NCBI GenBank assembly: GCA_005239895.1
Contig: SBBB01000013.1
Span: 1 to 43,363, forward strand
Reading direction: 5' to 3'
Length of the DNA: 43,363 bases
DNA from: a bacterium
GTDB taxonomy: Bacteria; Patescibacteriota; Patescibacteriia; SBBB01
Shown: positions 24,088-32,510 of the stretch, piece by piece
Numbering within the stretch: position 1 is the stretch's first letter
Layout of the letters: the number at the start of each line of letters is the position of its first letter
Made by a program: the position numbers and the translations under genes
Notes under the pieces: generated by a model
Told to the model about the DNA's origin: nothing
The model's database searches: none
What the model saw: the letters and a program-made list of their open reading frames with translations, nothing else

Positions 24088-24327
24088 AAATTTTGAGCAG
24101 AGCGAAAAATTTTGGTGCCCTCATCAGGAATCGAACCTGAATCTAAGGCTTAGGAGTCCCTTGTTCTGTCCATTGAACTATGAGGGCAAAATTAAAATTT
24201 TGTATTTAGGATGAGTAATTTGTAGTTTGGGAAAATTTTTCACTAAGGCAATCTTAACATTTTTTATCCAAAGTACTAAATACAAATTACTAATTACACA
24301 AAATTTTGAACTAAGTGAAAAATTTTA
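24088..24327. repeat. AT-rich hairpin repeats beside two tRNA genes
   Basis: AAATTTT...AAAATTT hairpins lie directly 3' of both tRNAs (24088-24112 and 24300-24326), each preceded by a variant of TACTAATTAC. Another, inverse copy of this sequence lies between the tRNAs at about 24196-24238. They may be tRNA terminators, or remnants of a small repeat. Confidence 0.45.
24113..24187 (-). tRNA. tRNA-Arg (anticodon CCT)
   Basis: On the minus strand the cloverleaf starts GCCCTCA (24187-24181), has the anticodon loop CTCCTAA (anticodon CCT, reading AGG), the T-loop GGTTCGATTCC and the acceptor TGAGGGC, followed by A and encoded CCA (24115-24113). The anticodon stem has one A-G mismatch next to the loop and one G-U pair. 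Confidence 0.9.
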
Positions 24328-24400
24328 TGCGTCCAGCAGGAATCGAACCTGCAACCTTATCCTTAAGAGGGATCTGCTCTGCCAATTGAGCTATGGACGC
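24328..24400 (-). tRNA. tRNA-Lys (anticodon CTT)
   Basis: On the minus strand: acceptor GCGTCCA, D-arm TAGCTCAATTGGCAGAGCA, anticodon loop CTCTTAA (anticodon CTT), T-arm GCAGGTTCGATTCCTGC and acceptor TGGACGC plus discriminator A. CCA is not encoded (TAA follows). Confidence 0.92.
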
Positions 24401-24476
24401 TTATAATGTTATAATGTATTTAGTCCTTACAAGGATTTTCAATATATTATTGAATATAAAACAAACTTTTGTAAAT

Positions 24477-25067
24477 ATGCTTCAAAAAAATATCTTTTGG
24501 CTAATGGTGCTTTTATGTATAGGATTGTTTGTTTTTAGTATAATAAACTTAAAATACAATCTAAAGCAACCATTTTTAGCTATATATAATACTCCCAAAG
24601 TTTCAACATCTACTAATATATCAGATGAAGCCGCATTAGACACAGACCAAGAATTAAAAAATAAAGACACGGATAAAGATGGTTTAACTGATTATGACGA
24701 GTTTAATGTTTATAATACGAGTCCTTATTTAGCAGATTCTGATTCTGATAATATTTTTGATAAAAAAGAAATTGAATCAGGGAATGATCCTAATTGCCCT
24801 CAAGGTAAAAATTGTTTGGAAATAGCTGAATCACCATCAGCGGTTCCTACGGCAACTAAAAAATCTTTATTATCACCTTTACTGCTCCAGTCCCAAACTC
24901 AACCAGGTAGTAACACTCCAAATATTTTGGATAAAAAATTAGATGTAAAAGAAATTAGAGCGCTTTTAGAATTATCAGGTACGGATAAAAAAATATTAGA
25001 CGCTACGGATGACGCTACTATTATGAAGGTTTATCAAGAAACAGTCGATGAATTAGGCAAGAATTAG
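24477..25067 (+). CDS. Membrane-anchored thrombospondin type 3 repeat protein
   Basis: The frame is open from 24393, but that part overlaps tRNA-Lys; the ATG at 24477 starts a normal anchor (NIFWLMVLLCIGLFVFSIIN). The outer part contains DKDGLTDYDEF and DSDSDNIFDKKEIESGNDPN, calcium-binding D-x-D-x-D-G loops of the thrombospondin type 3 or dockerin-like kind, common on the surfaces of reduced bacteria. The rest is a Ser/Pro/Thr-rich linker and a short helical tail ending VYQETVDELGKN. About 196 residues from the chosen start. A structural or adhesive surface role is inferred. Confidence 0.75.
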   Translation: MLQKNIFWLMVLLCIGLFVFSIINLKYNLKQPFLAIYNTPKVSTSTNISDEAALDTDQELKNKDTDKDGLTDYDEFNVYNTSPYLADSDSDNIFDKKEIESGNDPNCPQGKNCLEIAESPSAVPTATKKSLLSPLLLQSQTQPGSNTPNILDKKLDVKEIRALLELSGTDKKILDATDDATIMKVYQETVDELGKN

Positions 25068-25080
25068 AAATTTATAATTT

Positions 25081-25105
25081 AGCTTCTTAGCTTGTAGCTT
25101 TTTAA
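25081..25105. repeat. AGCTTGT-type repeat, left side of the S23 gene
   Basis: AGCTTGT units (25089-25095, then AGCTTTTTAA) stand directly before the four-helix-bundle gene. TAGCTTTTTAA (25095-25105) recurs as an exact inverse, TTAAAAAGCTA, at 25474-25484. Confidence 0.6.
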
Positions 25106-25113
25106 GAGGAAAT

Positions 25114-25485
25114 ATGTTAGAAAATAATATTATTAATTCATATAAAGATTTGATAGTATGGCAGAGATCTATGGAGCTAGTGGTTGAGGTATATTTATTG
25201 ACTGATAAGTTTCCTAAGTTAGAAGTATATGGATTGATATCACAGATGCGCAGGGCCGCAGTATCTATATCATCAAATATAGCAGAAGGCAGAAGAAGAG
25301 GCAGTAAAAAAGATTTTCATAATTTTCTAATAATTGCTTACGGCTCTGGCGCAGAACTTGAAACTCAAGTAGAAATTGCAAAAAGGTTGCCTTTTGGTAA
25401 ACAATTAGATTATAAGCAAGTCGATGCATTGTTGGTTGAAGTAATGAAAATGTTAAATAAAATGCTTTCTAGTTTAAAAAGCTAA
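25114..25485 (+). CDS. S23-type four-helix-bundle protein
   Basis: The 123-residue protein is of the 23S rRNA intervening-sequence (S23/Avd-like) family: YKDLIVWQRSMELVVEVYLL, then LISQMRRAAVSISSNIAEGR and GSGAELETQVEIA. Members form small basic four-helix bundles that assemble as pentamers. Some are encoded in rRNA insertions and some serve diversity-generating retroelements, but no reverse transcriptase or template repeat is present here. The gene is bracketed by inverse copies of TAGCTTTTTAA, and its last codons lie inside the right-hand copy. It separates a surface-protein gene from the VirB6-like cluster, as if inserted. Confidence 0.88.
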   Translation: MLENNIINSYKDLIVWQRSMELVVEVYLLTDKFPKLEVYGLISQMRRAAVSISSNIAEGRRRGSKKDFHNFLIIAYGSGAELETQVEIAKRLPFGKQLDYKQVDALLVEVMKMLNKMLSSLKS

Positions 25486-25500
25486 AAAGCTAAAAAGCTA
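25474..25500. repeat. Tandem AAAAAGCT repeat, right side of the S23 gene
   Basis: Three AAAAAGCT units in a row (25477-25500) overlap the stop codon of the S23 gene and form the inverse partner of the repeat at 25095-25105. Confidence 0.6.
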
Positions 25501-25517
25501 ATTCCTAAAATAAATTT

Positions 25518-25934
25518 ATGTACGAGGCGTTAACAGAACAAAACCAATTAAGTGATTTTGCTAAACAAAAACATCAATCCGAAAAGCAAAACAGCAATGT
25601 ACAACCATCTGCAAAATCTGATACAATTGAAGAAGCAGGTAAAGAAGTAGCTAAAGAAGCAGTATTAGTTTATATGCGATATATATACTATACTCCTATT
25701 ATAGGGATTTTGTTTTATTTTTTTGTACGCATGTTATATCCCGAAATATTTAAACCTCTGCCCTTGCCGGAAATATTGGTTATTCTGTTTGAAAATATAG
25801 TGATAGGTTTAAAAATATTTCTTGTATTGGTATTTTTTATTTTAGTAGTTAATTTGATTGAAAATCCCTTAGAAATGTTCAAAACTGGTGTTAGCGCCTT
25901 ATATGATTTGATTAAATCTGTAATGAGTAAATAG
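25518..25934 (+). CDS. Two-helix membrane protein, VirB6-associated
   Basis: The 138-residue protein has a polar N-terminal 50 residues and two transmembrane helices (YYTPIIGILFYFFVRMLY and GLKIFLVLVFFILVVNLI) joined by a proline-rich loop (KPLPLPEILV). It starts 32 bases after the S23 gene and ends 21 bases before the VirB6-like gene, so it is probably part of the same unit. I do not recognise a family. Small two-helix partners occur in type IV secretion clusters; a VirB3-like role would be a guess. Confidence 0.65.
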   Translation: MYEALTEQNQLSDFAKQKHQSEKQNSNVQPSAKSDTIEEAGKEVAKEAVLVYMRYIYYTPIIGILFYFFVRMLYPEIFKPLPLPEILVILFENIVIGLKIFLVLVFFILVVNLIENPLEMFKTGVSALYDLIKSVMSK

Positions 25935-25955
25935 TATTACTTTTAATTTGATATA

Positions 25956-28529
25956 ATGCATAAGTTTAAGTTTTTCGTACTATCAAAATTTAGCAAGTCA
26001 TTTGTTGTTATTTTAATTGCTATTTTGTTAATTATTCCTGTATATAGTGTTAATGCTGCTGATCCTAGATGTGGCGACCTTTGTTGGGTAGTGACTAGTA
26101 TAACTGGGTTTATATTGGGTATTTTCACGGCAATATTTGGCGCGTTTTTAACAATGTTTATGTGGCTCCTATTACAGATAGCTAGTTATAATGATTTCAC
26201 AAATGCTTACGCTATTAAGACGGGATGGATTACGGTGCGGGATATTAGCAATATGTTTTTCGCGGTTATATTGTTAATTATAGCATTTGGGACTATTTTG
26301 CAAAGCGAAACTTACGCGCTTAAGAAGACATTACCAAAGTTAATTTTAATGGCGATTTTAGTTAATTTTAGCAAAGTTATAGCTGGAGTGTTCATTGATA
26401 TGTCTCAGGTTTTTACTTTAACTTTTGTTAATAGTTTTTATAATGCTGGTCCGTTTTCGCTTACTGTGGGATTACATACAGTAGAATGGACAAAAGCGCT
26501 GGAGAGTAATTCAACTATATCTGAAGGGGCTACAAACACAATTGGTATTATTGCGTCGCAATTTTTAGCGCTTTGTTTTACTATTATAGCCGCATTGGTT
26601 GTTTTAGTGTTAATTGTAGTTTTTTTACAAAGAATAATAATGCTTTGGATATTAGTTGTATTATCTCCATTGCCTTATGTTTTATCTATTATTCCAGCTG
26701 GACAAGAATATGCTAAAAAATGGTGGTCACAGTTTGGAAAATATTGTGTTAATGTTCCGGTTTTAGCTTTTTTTCTGTGGCTTTCTTTGTCTATGTTTGC
26801 TGGTGCTGACAATTATTTAAATTTAAAGGAGGATACTTCTAAAAATGTTGCTCCCAATATTGGCATAACTGAAGGTGGGGGTTTTGTGGCTATGTCTAGT
26901 TATATGGTTGCGATTGGAATGTTAATAGGTTCATTAATGGTTGCTCAAGAAATTGGAGGAGTAGCTGGTAAAGCTGCGGGTCAAGCTTATGGCGCCATAC
27001 AATCGGGAAATTTCTTAATGCCAGTTGGTTTTGTCACTCAAACACTTGCTACTAAGTGGGCAAATAAAACAGCTGTACAGAAAGAAAAGGACAGAGAAGC
27101 GGGCAAAGAATCTGGCTGGGGGACTAAATTAAGCGCATTGGGATCAGTAGGTCTTATGGCTTTATCGCGACCTCAAGTAGCGACCGAGAGAGTAATAGGC
27201 GGCATTAAAGAGCGTATTAAAGAGAGCGGGGAAAGCGCCGATGCATCTATGATTGGTATTGAAAAAGCAGGTGGTCATACAGGTGGAGTGGCTGGCATTA
27301 TGACTGGAGGTATTGCAAAAAATTGGTATAATATTTTTACAGGAGCTACAAGACCGCAAGAACTAGAGGATGCTAGGACGGAGTATGAAAAATATGATGA
27401 AGCAAATAAGGGGAGCGCTAAAATTGAAAAGCTTATGGATGAATATAAGTCGCCAGCCACAACTAACGATCGTAAGGTCGCTATTCAAAGTGAGATACGT
27501 TCTATACAAGAAAATTATAAACAACGTTTTAATAACGCTGAAATAGATCACGTTTTGATAGACCGTTTTGGAGCCGGGGAGTATCACAATTATAAAAAAT
27601 ATGACGAGGCTGCTAAGGCTAATGAAAAAGTTCAAGATCTTCAAAAAGAAGCCAATCGACTTCCAAAAAATAGTCAAGAGAGAGCCGTTTTAGAAACCCA
27701 AATAAACACTATTAAAAATGATTTTAAATCTAAGTATGGAGATGACCTTGACAATGTAAAACCAAGCATAGATTTACAACAAACAGCGCAAAGTGATCTT
27801 AAGCGAGCTGAGAAAAGAACCCTTGATACCACTATGTCTGATAAGCTTACTATAATTCGTGATAGCGAAATCAAGAAAAAATACCAGGATCGCTTGGAGG
27901 GTGCGGATGGAAACGAATATAATAGAAACTTTGATATAGCTCTTGAGGAAAATAAGCCCGTTGATATTAAGGTGATATTAACCGAAGCTGCGACTAAGGA
28001 TAAATTACCTGATATATTAAATAAGCAGGGTTTTGATGCTACAGCTGAAGGTTTGCAAAAATTAATGCAAAAATTAGAGAAAGGTAATGTTTTAGATCGT
28101 GAAGAAGCGCATAACTTAGGTTTTAAGCTTAGTAATCTTGCGGCAGGGGGTCTTGGTGGAGCATATGTCGTGCAAACTGGTCGTAAGCGTTTAGCTACTT
28201 CTATAGAGTCTGATGGTAAACAGGCCAAATCTTTAGAAAGTGAATCGCCTGCAGACATGCTTAAACATCTTAATAATTTAGGTGGAACAGATATTAATGG
28301 TGTATTTCAGTTTAGTAAAGCATTTTTAGAGCAATTCAAGAAAGATTTGCGCATAGCTAAAGTTTTTACACGAGATCAAACATTTGATAAAATACCACAC
28401 AAAGTCCGTAAGTTATTTAAAGAAAATAGTGAAATTCAAACCATAATAAGACAAATGCAAGGAGATCCAGCAATTTCACCGCTACATAAAGATTATTTAC
28501 GAGATATGCAAACTAAACTAGGAAATTAG
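25956..28529 (+). CDS. VirB6/TrbL-like polytopic membrane protein
   Basis: The 857-residue protein begins with a signal peptide (VVILIAILLIIPVYSVNAAD) and then has seven to eight transmembrane helices up to about residue 345. The core shows the VirB6/TrbL style: GWITVRDISNMFFAVILLII, PKLILMAILVNFSKVIAGVF, RIIMLWILVVLSPLPYVLSI. The remaining 500 residues are a soluble, highly charged, helical tail (KYDEANKGSAKIEKLMDEYK and similar) on the cytoplasmic side. VirB6 proteins form the inner-membrane channel of type IV secretion or DNA uptake systems. The long charged tail is like that of proteins in reduced bacteria. No ATPase gene is in the window. Confidence 0.72.
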   Translation: MHKFKFFVLSKFSKSFVVILIAILLIIPVYSVNAADPRCGDLCWVVTSITGFILGIFTAIFGAFLTMFMWLLLQIASYNDFTNAYAIKTGWITVRDISNMFFAVILLIIAFGTILQSETYALKKTLPKLILMAILVNFSKVIAGVFIDMSQVFTLTFVNSFYNAGPFSLTVGLHTVEWTKALESNSTISEGATNTIGIIASQFLALCFTIIAALVVLVLIVVFLQRIIMLWILVVLSPLPYVLSIIPAGQEYAKKWWSQFGKYCVNVPVLAFFLWLSLSMFAGADNYLNLKEDTSKNVAPNIGITEGGGFVAMSSYMVAIGMLIGSLMVAQEIGGVAGKAAGQAYGAIQSGNFLMPVGFVTQTLATKWANKTAVQKEKDREAGKESGWGTKLSALGSVGLMALSRPQVATERVIGGIKERIKESGESADASMIGIEKAGGHTGGVAGIMTGGIAKNWYNIFTGATRPQELEDARTEYEKYDEANKGSAKIEKLMDEYKSPATTNDRKVAIQSEIRSIQENYKQRFNNAEIDHVLIDRFGAGEYHNYKKYDEAAKANEKVQDLQKEANRLPKNSQERAVLETQINTIKNDFKSKYGDDLDNVKPSIDLQQTAQSDLKRAEKRTLDTTMSDKLTIIRDSEIKKKYQDRLEGADGNEYNRNFDIALEENKPVDIKVILTEAATKDKLPDILNKQGFDATAEGLQKLMQKLEKGNVLDREEAHNLGFKLSNLAAGGLGGAYVVQTGRKRLATSIESDGKQAKSLESESPADMLKHLNNLGGTDINGVFQFSKAFLEQFKKDLRIAKVFTRDQTFDKIPHKVRKLFKENSEIQTIIRQMQGDPAISPLHKDYLRDMQTKLGN

Positions 28530-28570
28530 GCACATGTATTTATTGGGAATAAAGTTAAAATTAATTATTT

Positions 28571-29788
28571 ATGTTCAACTTTAGCGCTATAAATTTAAAA
28601 GAAGTGGCAGGAATGCAAACTGTAGAAGCCAAACTTCAAGAAATTGTTGATTTTGATCTTATTGAAGATGCTTATAATTTTACGCGCGCTTTAGAAAATA
28701 AATTGGTTGAAGAAAAATTAGATCAAGTTGATCAAGAATTGTGGTTAAAATATGAAGAAATGATTATTGTTGCCAAGTGGATTAGTTTATCTTGGTTACC
28801 AGAAAAAGAGATTTTAGATTTGTTTAAAAAACACTTAGCTAAAGGTTATGCCTTAGAAGAATATGATATTTGGGAAAGGCTAAAACGGTATTTACTAACC
28901 CTAGATTTTGAAGATCGGGACATTTTTAAAGAAAAAATAAGAATGTTAATGATTAGAAATAACGAAGTTTTTACAAAACAAGAACCTAAAACAATTCAGG
29001 GCTGGTTGCAAGCTTATACTGAAGCCGTTGGTACTACTAAGACAGCTAGTCGCATATCAATCGCGAGATATTTTGTGTCAGACCATGACTTTAATCAATT
29101 AACAGGGTACGATAAAGAAAAAACACAAAGATTAATAAGGCTCTATGAGAGATTAAAACTGTCATCTTTAACCATCGATGGTTTAGAAGAAGATGTTCCT
29201 ATGGTTTTAGACAATGGAGATTTTGTGGTTTACAGGGAGGGTGAAATGGAGGTTATTCTTAAGGGAGATGCTCGTGTTGTTAAAACGGATAAAGGTCACG
29301 AAGAACTTGATCAGGTAATTAGCAAACCCAATGAGGCAGATTTAAAGGTATCTTTATTTCAAGATGTTTTTTCTAAATATAATTTAGATAAAGAAGAAGC
29401 TGCTTTGGTTAGCTCCACTGCAGACGATATTGTTGTTAAAACTGATAATTCTTTAAGCAATATAGCTGGCATTTTACATCAAGCAATTTTAGACGCGAAT
29501 AAAATTAAAGTTTACGCGGGTTTAGAGATTTTAGCTAAACGCGATGAATTGATAAACGTTTTAGAAGGTGATACTAGATTTAAAAATTTAGCCGTGCAAT
29601 CGAACATGGATTGGGACGAGTTATTAAAATTTATTTTACAAGACGAGTTGCGTTCTAGTGAAAACGAATCTGCGCGTTGGTATATTGATATTATTAATAT
29701 TTTAAAGAAAAATAATTCCAAGGAGGTAGAGTATTTAGAAGACCGAGCTTATTTTGACAGACAAGACGGGTCTTTTAAGTGGATATAG
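28571..29788 (+). CDS. Hypothetical soluble protein, VirB6-associated
   Basis: I do not recognise this 405-residue protein. It is acidic and almost wholly helical, without signal peptide or membrane helix. The central part (RISIARYFVSDHDFNQLTGY, RLIRLYERLKLSSLTIDGLE) and the short strand region DNGDFVVYREGEMEVIL suggest two domains. It follows the VirB6-like gene by 41 bases on the same strand and ends just before an AT-rich inverted repeat, so it probably closes that cluster. It may be a cytoplasmic partner of the membrane channel, but no motif supports a specific role. Confidence 0.7.
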   Translation: MFNFSAINLKEVAGMQTVEAKLQEIVDFDLIEDAYNFTRALENKLVEEKLDQVDQELWLKYEEMIIVAKWISLSWLPEKEILDLFKKHLAKGYALEEYDIWERLKRYLLTLDFEDRDIFKEKIRMLMIRNNEVFTKQEPKTIQGWLQAYTEAVGTTKTASRISIARYFVSDHDFNQLTGYDKEKTQRLIRLYERLKLSSLTIDGLEEDVPMVLDNGDFVVYREGEMEVILKGDARVVKTDKGHEELDQVISKPNEADLKVSLFQDVFSKYNLDKEEAALVSSTADDIVVKTDNSLSNIAGILHQAILDANKIKVYAGLEILAKRDELINVLEGDTRFKNLAVQSNMDWDELLKFILQDELRSSENESARWYIDIINILKKNNSKEVEYLEDRAYFDRQDGSFKWI

Positions 29789-29797
29789 ATATAAGAA

Positions 29798-29921
29798 AAA
29801 CTCTAAAACCGAAACTCTAAAATCAAAACAAACCCAAATACTTAAAATACAAAACCCTAAATTGTTTTGAGTTTAAAACATTTTAGTTTTTAGCTTGTTT
29901 AGAGTTTAGTATTTAGAGTTT
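29798..29921. repeat. Doubled inverted repeat upstream of leuS
   Basis: AAACTCTAAA occurs at 29798-29807 and 29812-29821. Its exact inverse, TTTAGAGTTT, occurs at 29898-29907 and 29912-29921. Both pairs have the same 14-base offset, so a long symmetrical hairpin is possible between the gene at 28571 and leuS. AGCTTGT, the heptamer seen at 25089 and 34123, also lies within it (29892-29898). Confidence 0.65.
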
Positions 29922-29940
29922 AGAATTTTTTATCATAATT

Positions 29941-32505
29941 ATGTATAAACACAAACAAATAGAAGCGAAATGGCTGTCTTATTGGGAAACCATTAAATTG
30001 CATTCCAAATATAATTCCAATAAACCAAAGTTTTATATTTTAGATATGTTTCCGTATCCTTCGGGTACAGGCTTGCACGTTGGGCATATTTTAGGGTACA
30101 CAGGCACAGATATTTGTAGCAGATTTTATAAGATGAACGGGTATAATGTTTTGCACCCAATGGGATGGGACGCTTTTGGTTTACCAGCTGAAAATTATGC
30201 TATCAAAACCAAAACTCATCCTGCTATTACAACTCAAAAAGCCATTCAGAATTTTAAGAGGCAGATAAATAATTTAGGTTTTAGTTATGATTGGAATTGT
30301 GAAGTTGATACATCTTCGTCTCAATATTACAAATGGACGCAATGGCTATTTTTATTATTTTTTAAAAACGGTTTAGCTTATCAGAAAATGGCTTCAGTAA
30401 ATTGGTGTTTAAGTTGTCAGACGGTTTTAGCTCGCGAGCAAGTTATAGATGGTAAATGTGAGAGGTGTGATAGTAATGTTGTGCAAAAAGAACTAAAGCA
30501 ATGGTTTTTAAAAATTACTAAGTATGCGGAACGACTACTTGCGGATTTAGATAAATTAGACTGGCCTGACAAAATCAAGGAAATGCAAATAAATTGGATT
30601 GGTAAATCAATAGGTGATTTAATAAAATTTAAAATTTCTTGTAGTGAATTAGTTAATAATGCGCAAAAAGATTTGCCACTAGATATTTCAGTATTTACAA
30701 CCCGAGCCGACACTTTATTTGGAGCAACTTATTTAGTTATAGCTCCGGAACACCCAATTTTAGGTTACTATAAAAATAGTATTACAAATTTTGATGAAGT
30801 GCAAAAATATATTCAATCCATTCGTTATAAAAATGAATTAGAGCGAACTGGCTTAGCTCAAGAAAAAACAGGTGTGGAATTAAAAGGTTTGAAAGTAGTG
30901 CACCCTATTACTAAAACTGAATTGTCAATTTGGGTAGCGGATTATGTTTTAATGAGTTATGGAACCGGTGCAATTATGGCTGTGCCAGCGCATGATCAGC
31001 GTGATTTTGAATTCGCGAAAAAGTTTAATTTGCCAATTAAAATAGTAATTTGTCCTAATTATCCTAACCCAATTTGTCCAATTTTAGACGCAGCCTACAC
31101 TGGTTCTGGGCATTTGGTGGATTCAGGTGATTTTATAGGATTAGATTCTAAATCCGGTCAAGCTGAGATTAGTAAACATTTATTGCAAATTGGGGCTGGA
31201 GTGCGTTCAGTACAGTACAAATTAAGAGATTGGCTTATTTCTAGACAACGTTATTGGGGTTGCCCTATTCCTTTAACCTTTTGTTCTAATTGCGAGGTAC
31301 AGATCAAAAACAGTGAAATAGACTTAAAAACATTAAGTGTAGGGGAAATAGAAAATCCGGGCTGGGTGCCAGTTTTAGATAGTAATTTGCCAGTTACATT
31401 ACCCGAAGATGTTGATTTTTTGCCAACCGGAGAATCACCCTTAGCTCGATCCAAATCTTTTCATAATGTTTCTTGCCCTAGATGTAAGTCAACAGTAAAT
31501 GTTCGGGCTGAAAGTGATACTATGGACACGTTCGTAGATTCAAGTTGGTATTTTTTAAGATATATTGATCCCTTAAATACTCAAGAGTTTGCTGCTCAAG
31601 ACAAAATTAAACAATGGCTTCCAGTTGATTTGTACGTGGGAGGCGCTGAGCATGCTGTAATGCATTTATTGTATAGCCGTTTTTTTATTAAAGCTTTGAA
31701 AGATTTGCAAATCGTAGATTTTGACGAGCCGTTTATAAAACTTGTGAATCAAGGCTTAGTTTTAGGAGAAAATAATCAGAAAATGTCTAAGTCTAAAGGT
31801 AATACCGTAAATCCAGATGATATTATAGAAGCGTACGGAGCTGATAGTATTCGTTTATATGAAATGTTTATGGGGCCATTCGCGGATTCTAAGCCTTGGT
31901 CTACTAAAAATATAATTGGAGTTCGTAGGTTTTTAGATAGAGTGTGGAAAATATATGAAACCCTAGATAAAATTAAACCAAGGGAGATGCTGTCTAGTAT
32001 CCCCCTAGATAAAAATATAACCAGAGACGATAAGCAGTTAGATATTTTAACTCAAAAAACAATTATCAAAGTTACGAATGATATTAAAGAGTTTAAGTTT
32101 AACACTTGTGTTAGCAGTTTAATGGTTTTGGTCAATGCTTTAGAAAAACAACCCTTGTTAAAACATTATGAATCCTTGATTTTATTATTGTCTCCATTTG
32201 CTCCTTATATTACTGAAGAAATTTGGTCGCAATTACACCCTGAAAAATATAAACAATTAGATTATAGTATATTACAAGAAGAGTGGCCTAGCGCAAATTT
32301 GGATATTATCTCCGATGATAAAGTTACGATTATTGTACAAATTAACGGTAAGTTAAGGGACACAGTTGAAATTAATATTAATACGCCTCAATCTGACGTT
32401 GAAAAAATAGTTTTCAATAGACCAAAAGTGTTAAAATTTTTAGGAGATCAAAAACCTAAAAAGATTATTTTAGCTCCTAATAAAGCGATAAATCTTGTAG
32501 TGTAG
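29941..32505 (+). CDS. leuS: Leucyl-tRNA synthetase
   Basis: The 854-residue class I synthetase charges tRNA-Leu. It has the HIGH motif as HVGH (46-49) after MFPYPSGTGL, a zinc-finger-like insert (NWCLSCQTVL ... KCERCDS), and the CP1 editing domain (TRADTLFGATYLVIAPEHPI, SYGTGAIMAVPAHDQRDFEF). A second Cys4 insert (CSNCEV ... CPRCKS) follows, then DTFVDSSWYFLRYIDP and the KMSKS motif at 614-618. It ends in the anticodon-binding and C-terminal domains. Near residues 680-690 its coding sequence contains a 21-base match to the 88-bp repeat at 35328 (IKPREMLSSIPLD). rsmA follows after 5 bases. Confidence 0.97.
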   Translation: MYKHKQIEAKWLSYWETIKLHSKYNSNKPKFYILDMFPYPSGTGLHVGHILGYTGTDICSRFYKMNGYNVLHPMGWDAFGLPAENYAIKTKTHPAITTQKAIQNFKRQINNLGFSYDWNCEVDTSSSQYYKWTQWLFLLFFKNGLAYQKMASVNWCLSCQTVLAREQVIDGKCERCDSNVVQKELKQWFLKITKYAERLLADLDKLDWPDKIKEMQINWIGKSIGDLIKFKISCSELVNNAQKDLPLDISVFTTRADTLFGATYLVIAPEHPILGYYKNSITNFDEVQKYIQSIRYKNELERTGLAQEKTGVELKGLKVVHPITKTELSIWVADYVLMSYGTGAIMAVPAHDQRDFEFAKKFNLPIKIVICPNYPNPICPILDAAYTGSGHLVDSGDFIGLDSKSGQAEISKHLLQIGAGVRSVQYKLRDWLISRQRYWGCPIPLTFCSNCEVQIKNSEIDLKTLSVGEIENPGWVPVLDSNLPVTLPEDVDFLPTGESPLARSKSFHNVSCPRCKSTVNVRAESDTMDTFVDSSWYFLRYIDPLNTQEFAAQDKIKQWLPVDLYVGGAEHAVMHLLYSRFFIKALKDLQIVDFDEPFIKLVNQGLVLGENNQKMSKSKGNTVNPDDIIEAYGADSIRLYEMFMGPFADSKPWSTKNIIGVRRFLDRVWKIYETLDKIKPREMLSSIPLDKNITRDDKQLDILTQKTIIKVTNDIKEFKFNTCVSSLMVLVNALEKQPLLKHYESLILLLSPFAPYITEEIWSQLHPEKYKQLDYSILQEEWPSANLDIISDDKVTIIVQINGKLRDTVEININTPQSDVEKIVFNRPKVLKFLGDQKPKKIILAPNKAINLVV
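31981..32001 (-). repeat. 21-base repeat core within leuS
   Basis: This stretch of leuS is an exact reverse complement of 35338-35358 and 35426-35446, the hairpin core of the 88-bp tandem repeat beside the GIY-YIG gene. The similarity continues for about 11 more bases with a small gap (CCCCTAGATAAA against TCCCCAGATAAA). Confidence 0.75.
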
Positions 32506-32510
32506 TTTTT

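Noticed and set aside
25114-25485. Diversity-generating retroelement, suggested by the Avd-like S23 protein
   Set aside because: No reverse transcriptase and no template/variable repeat pair was found nearby.
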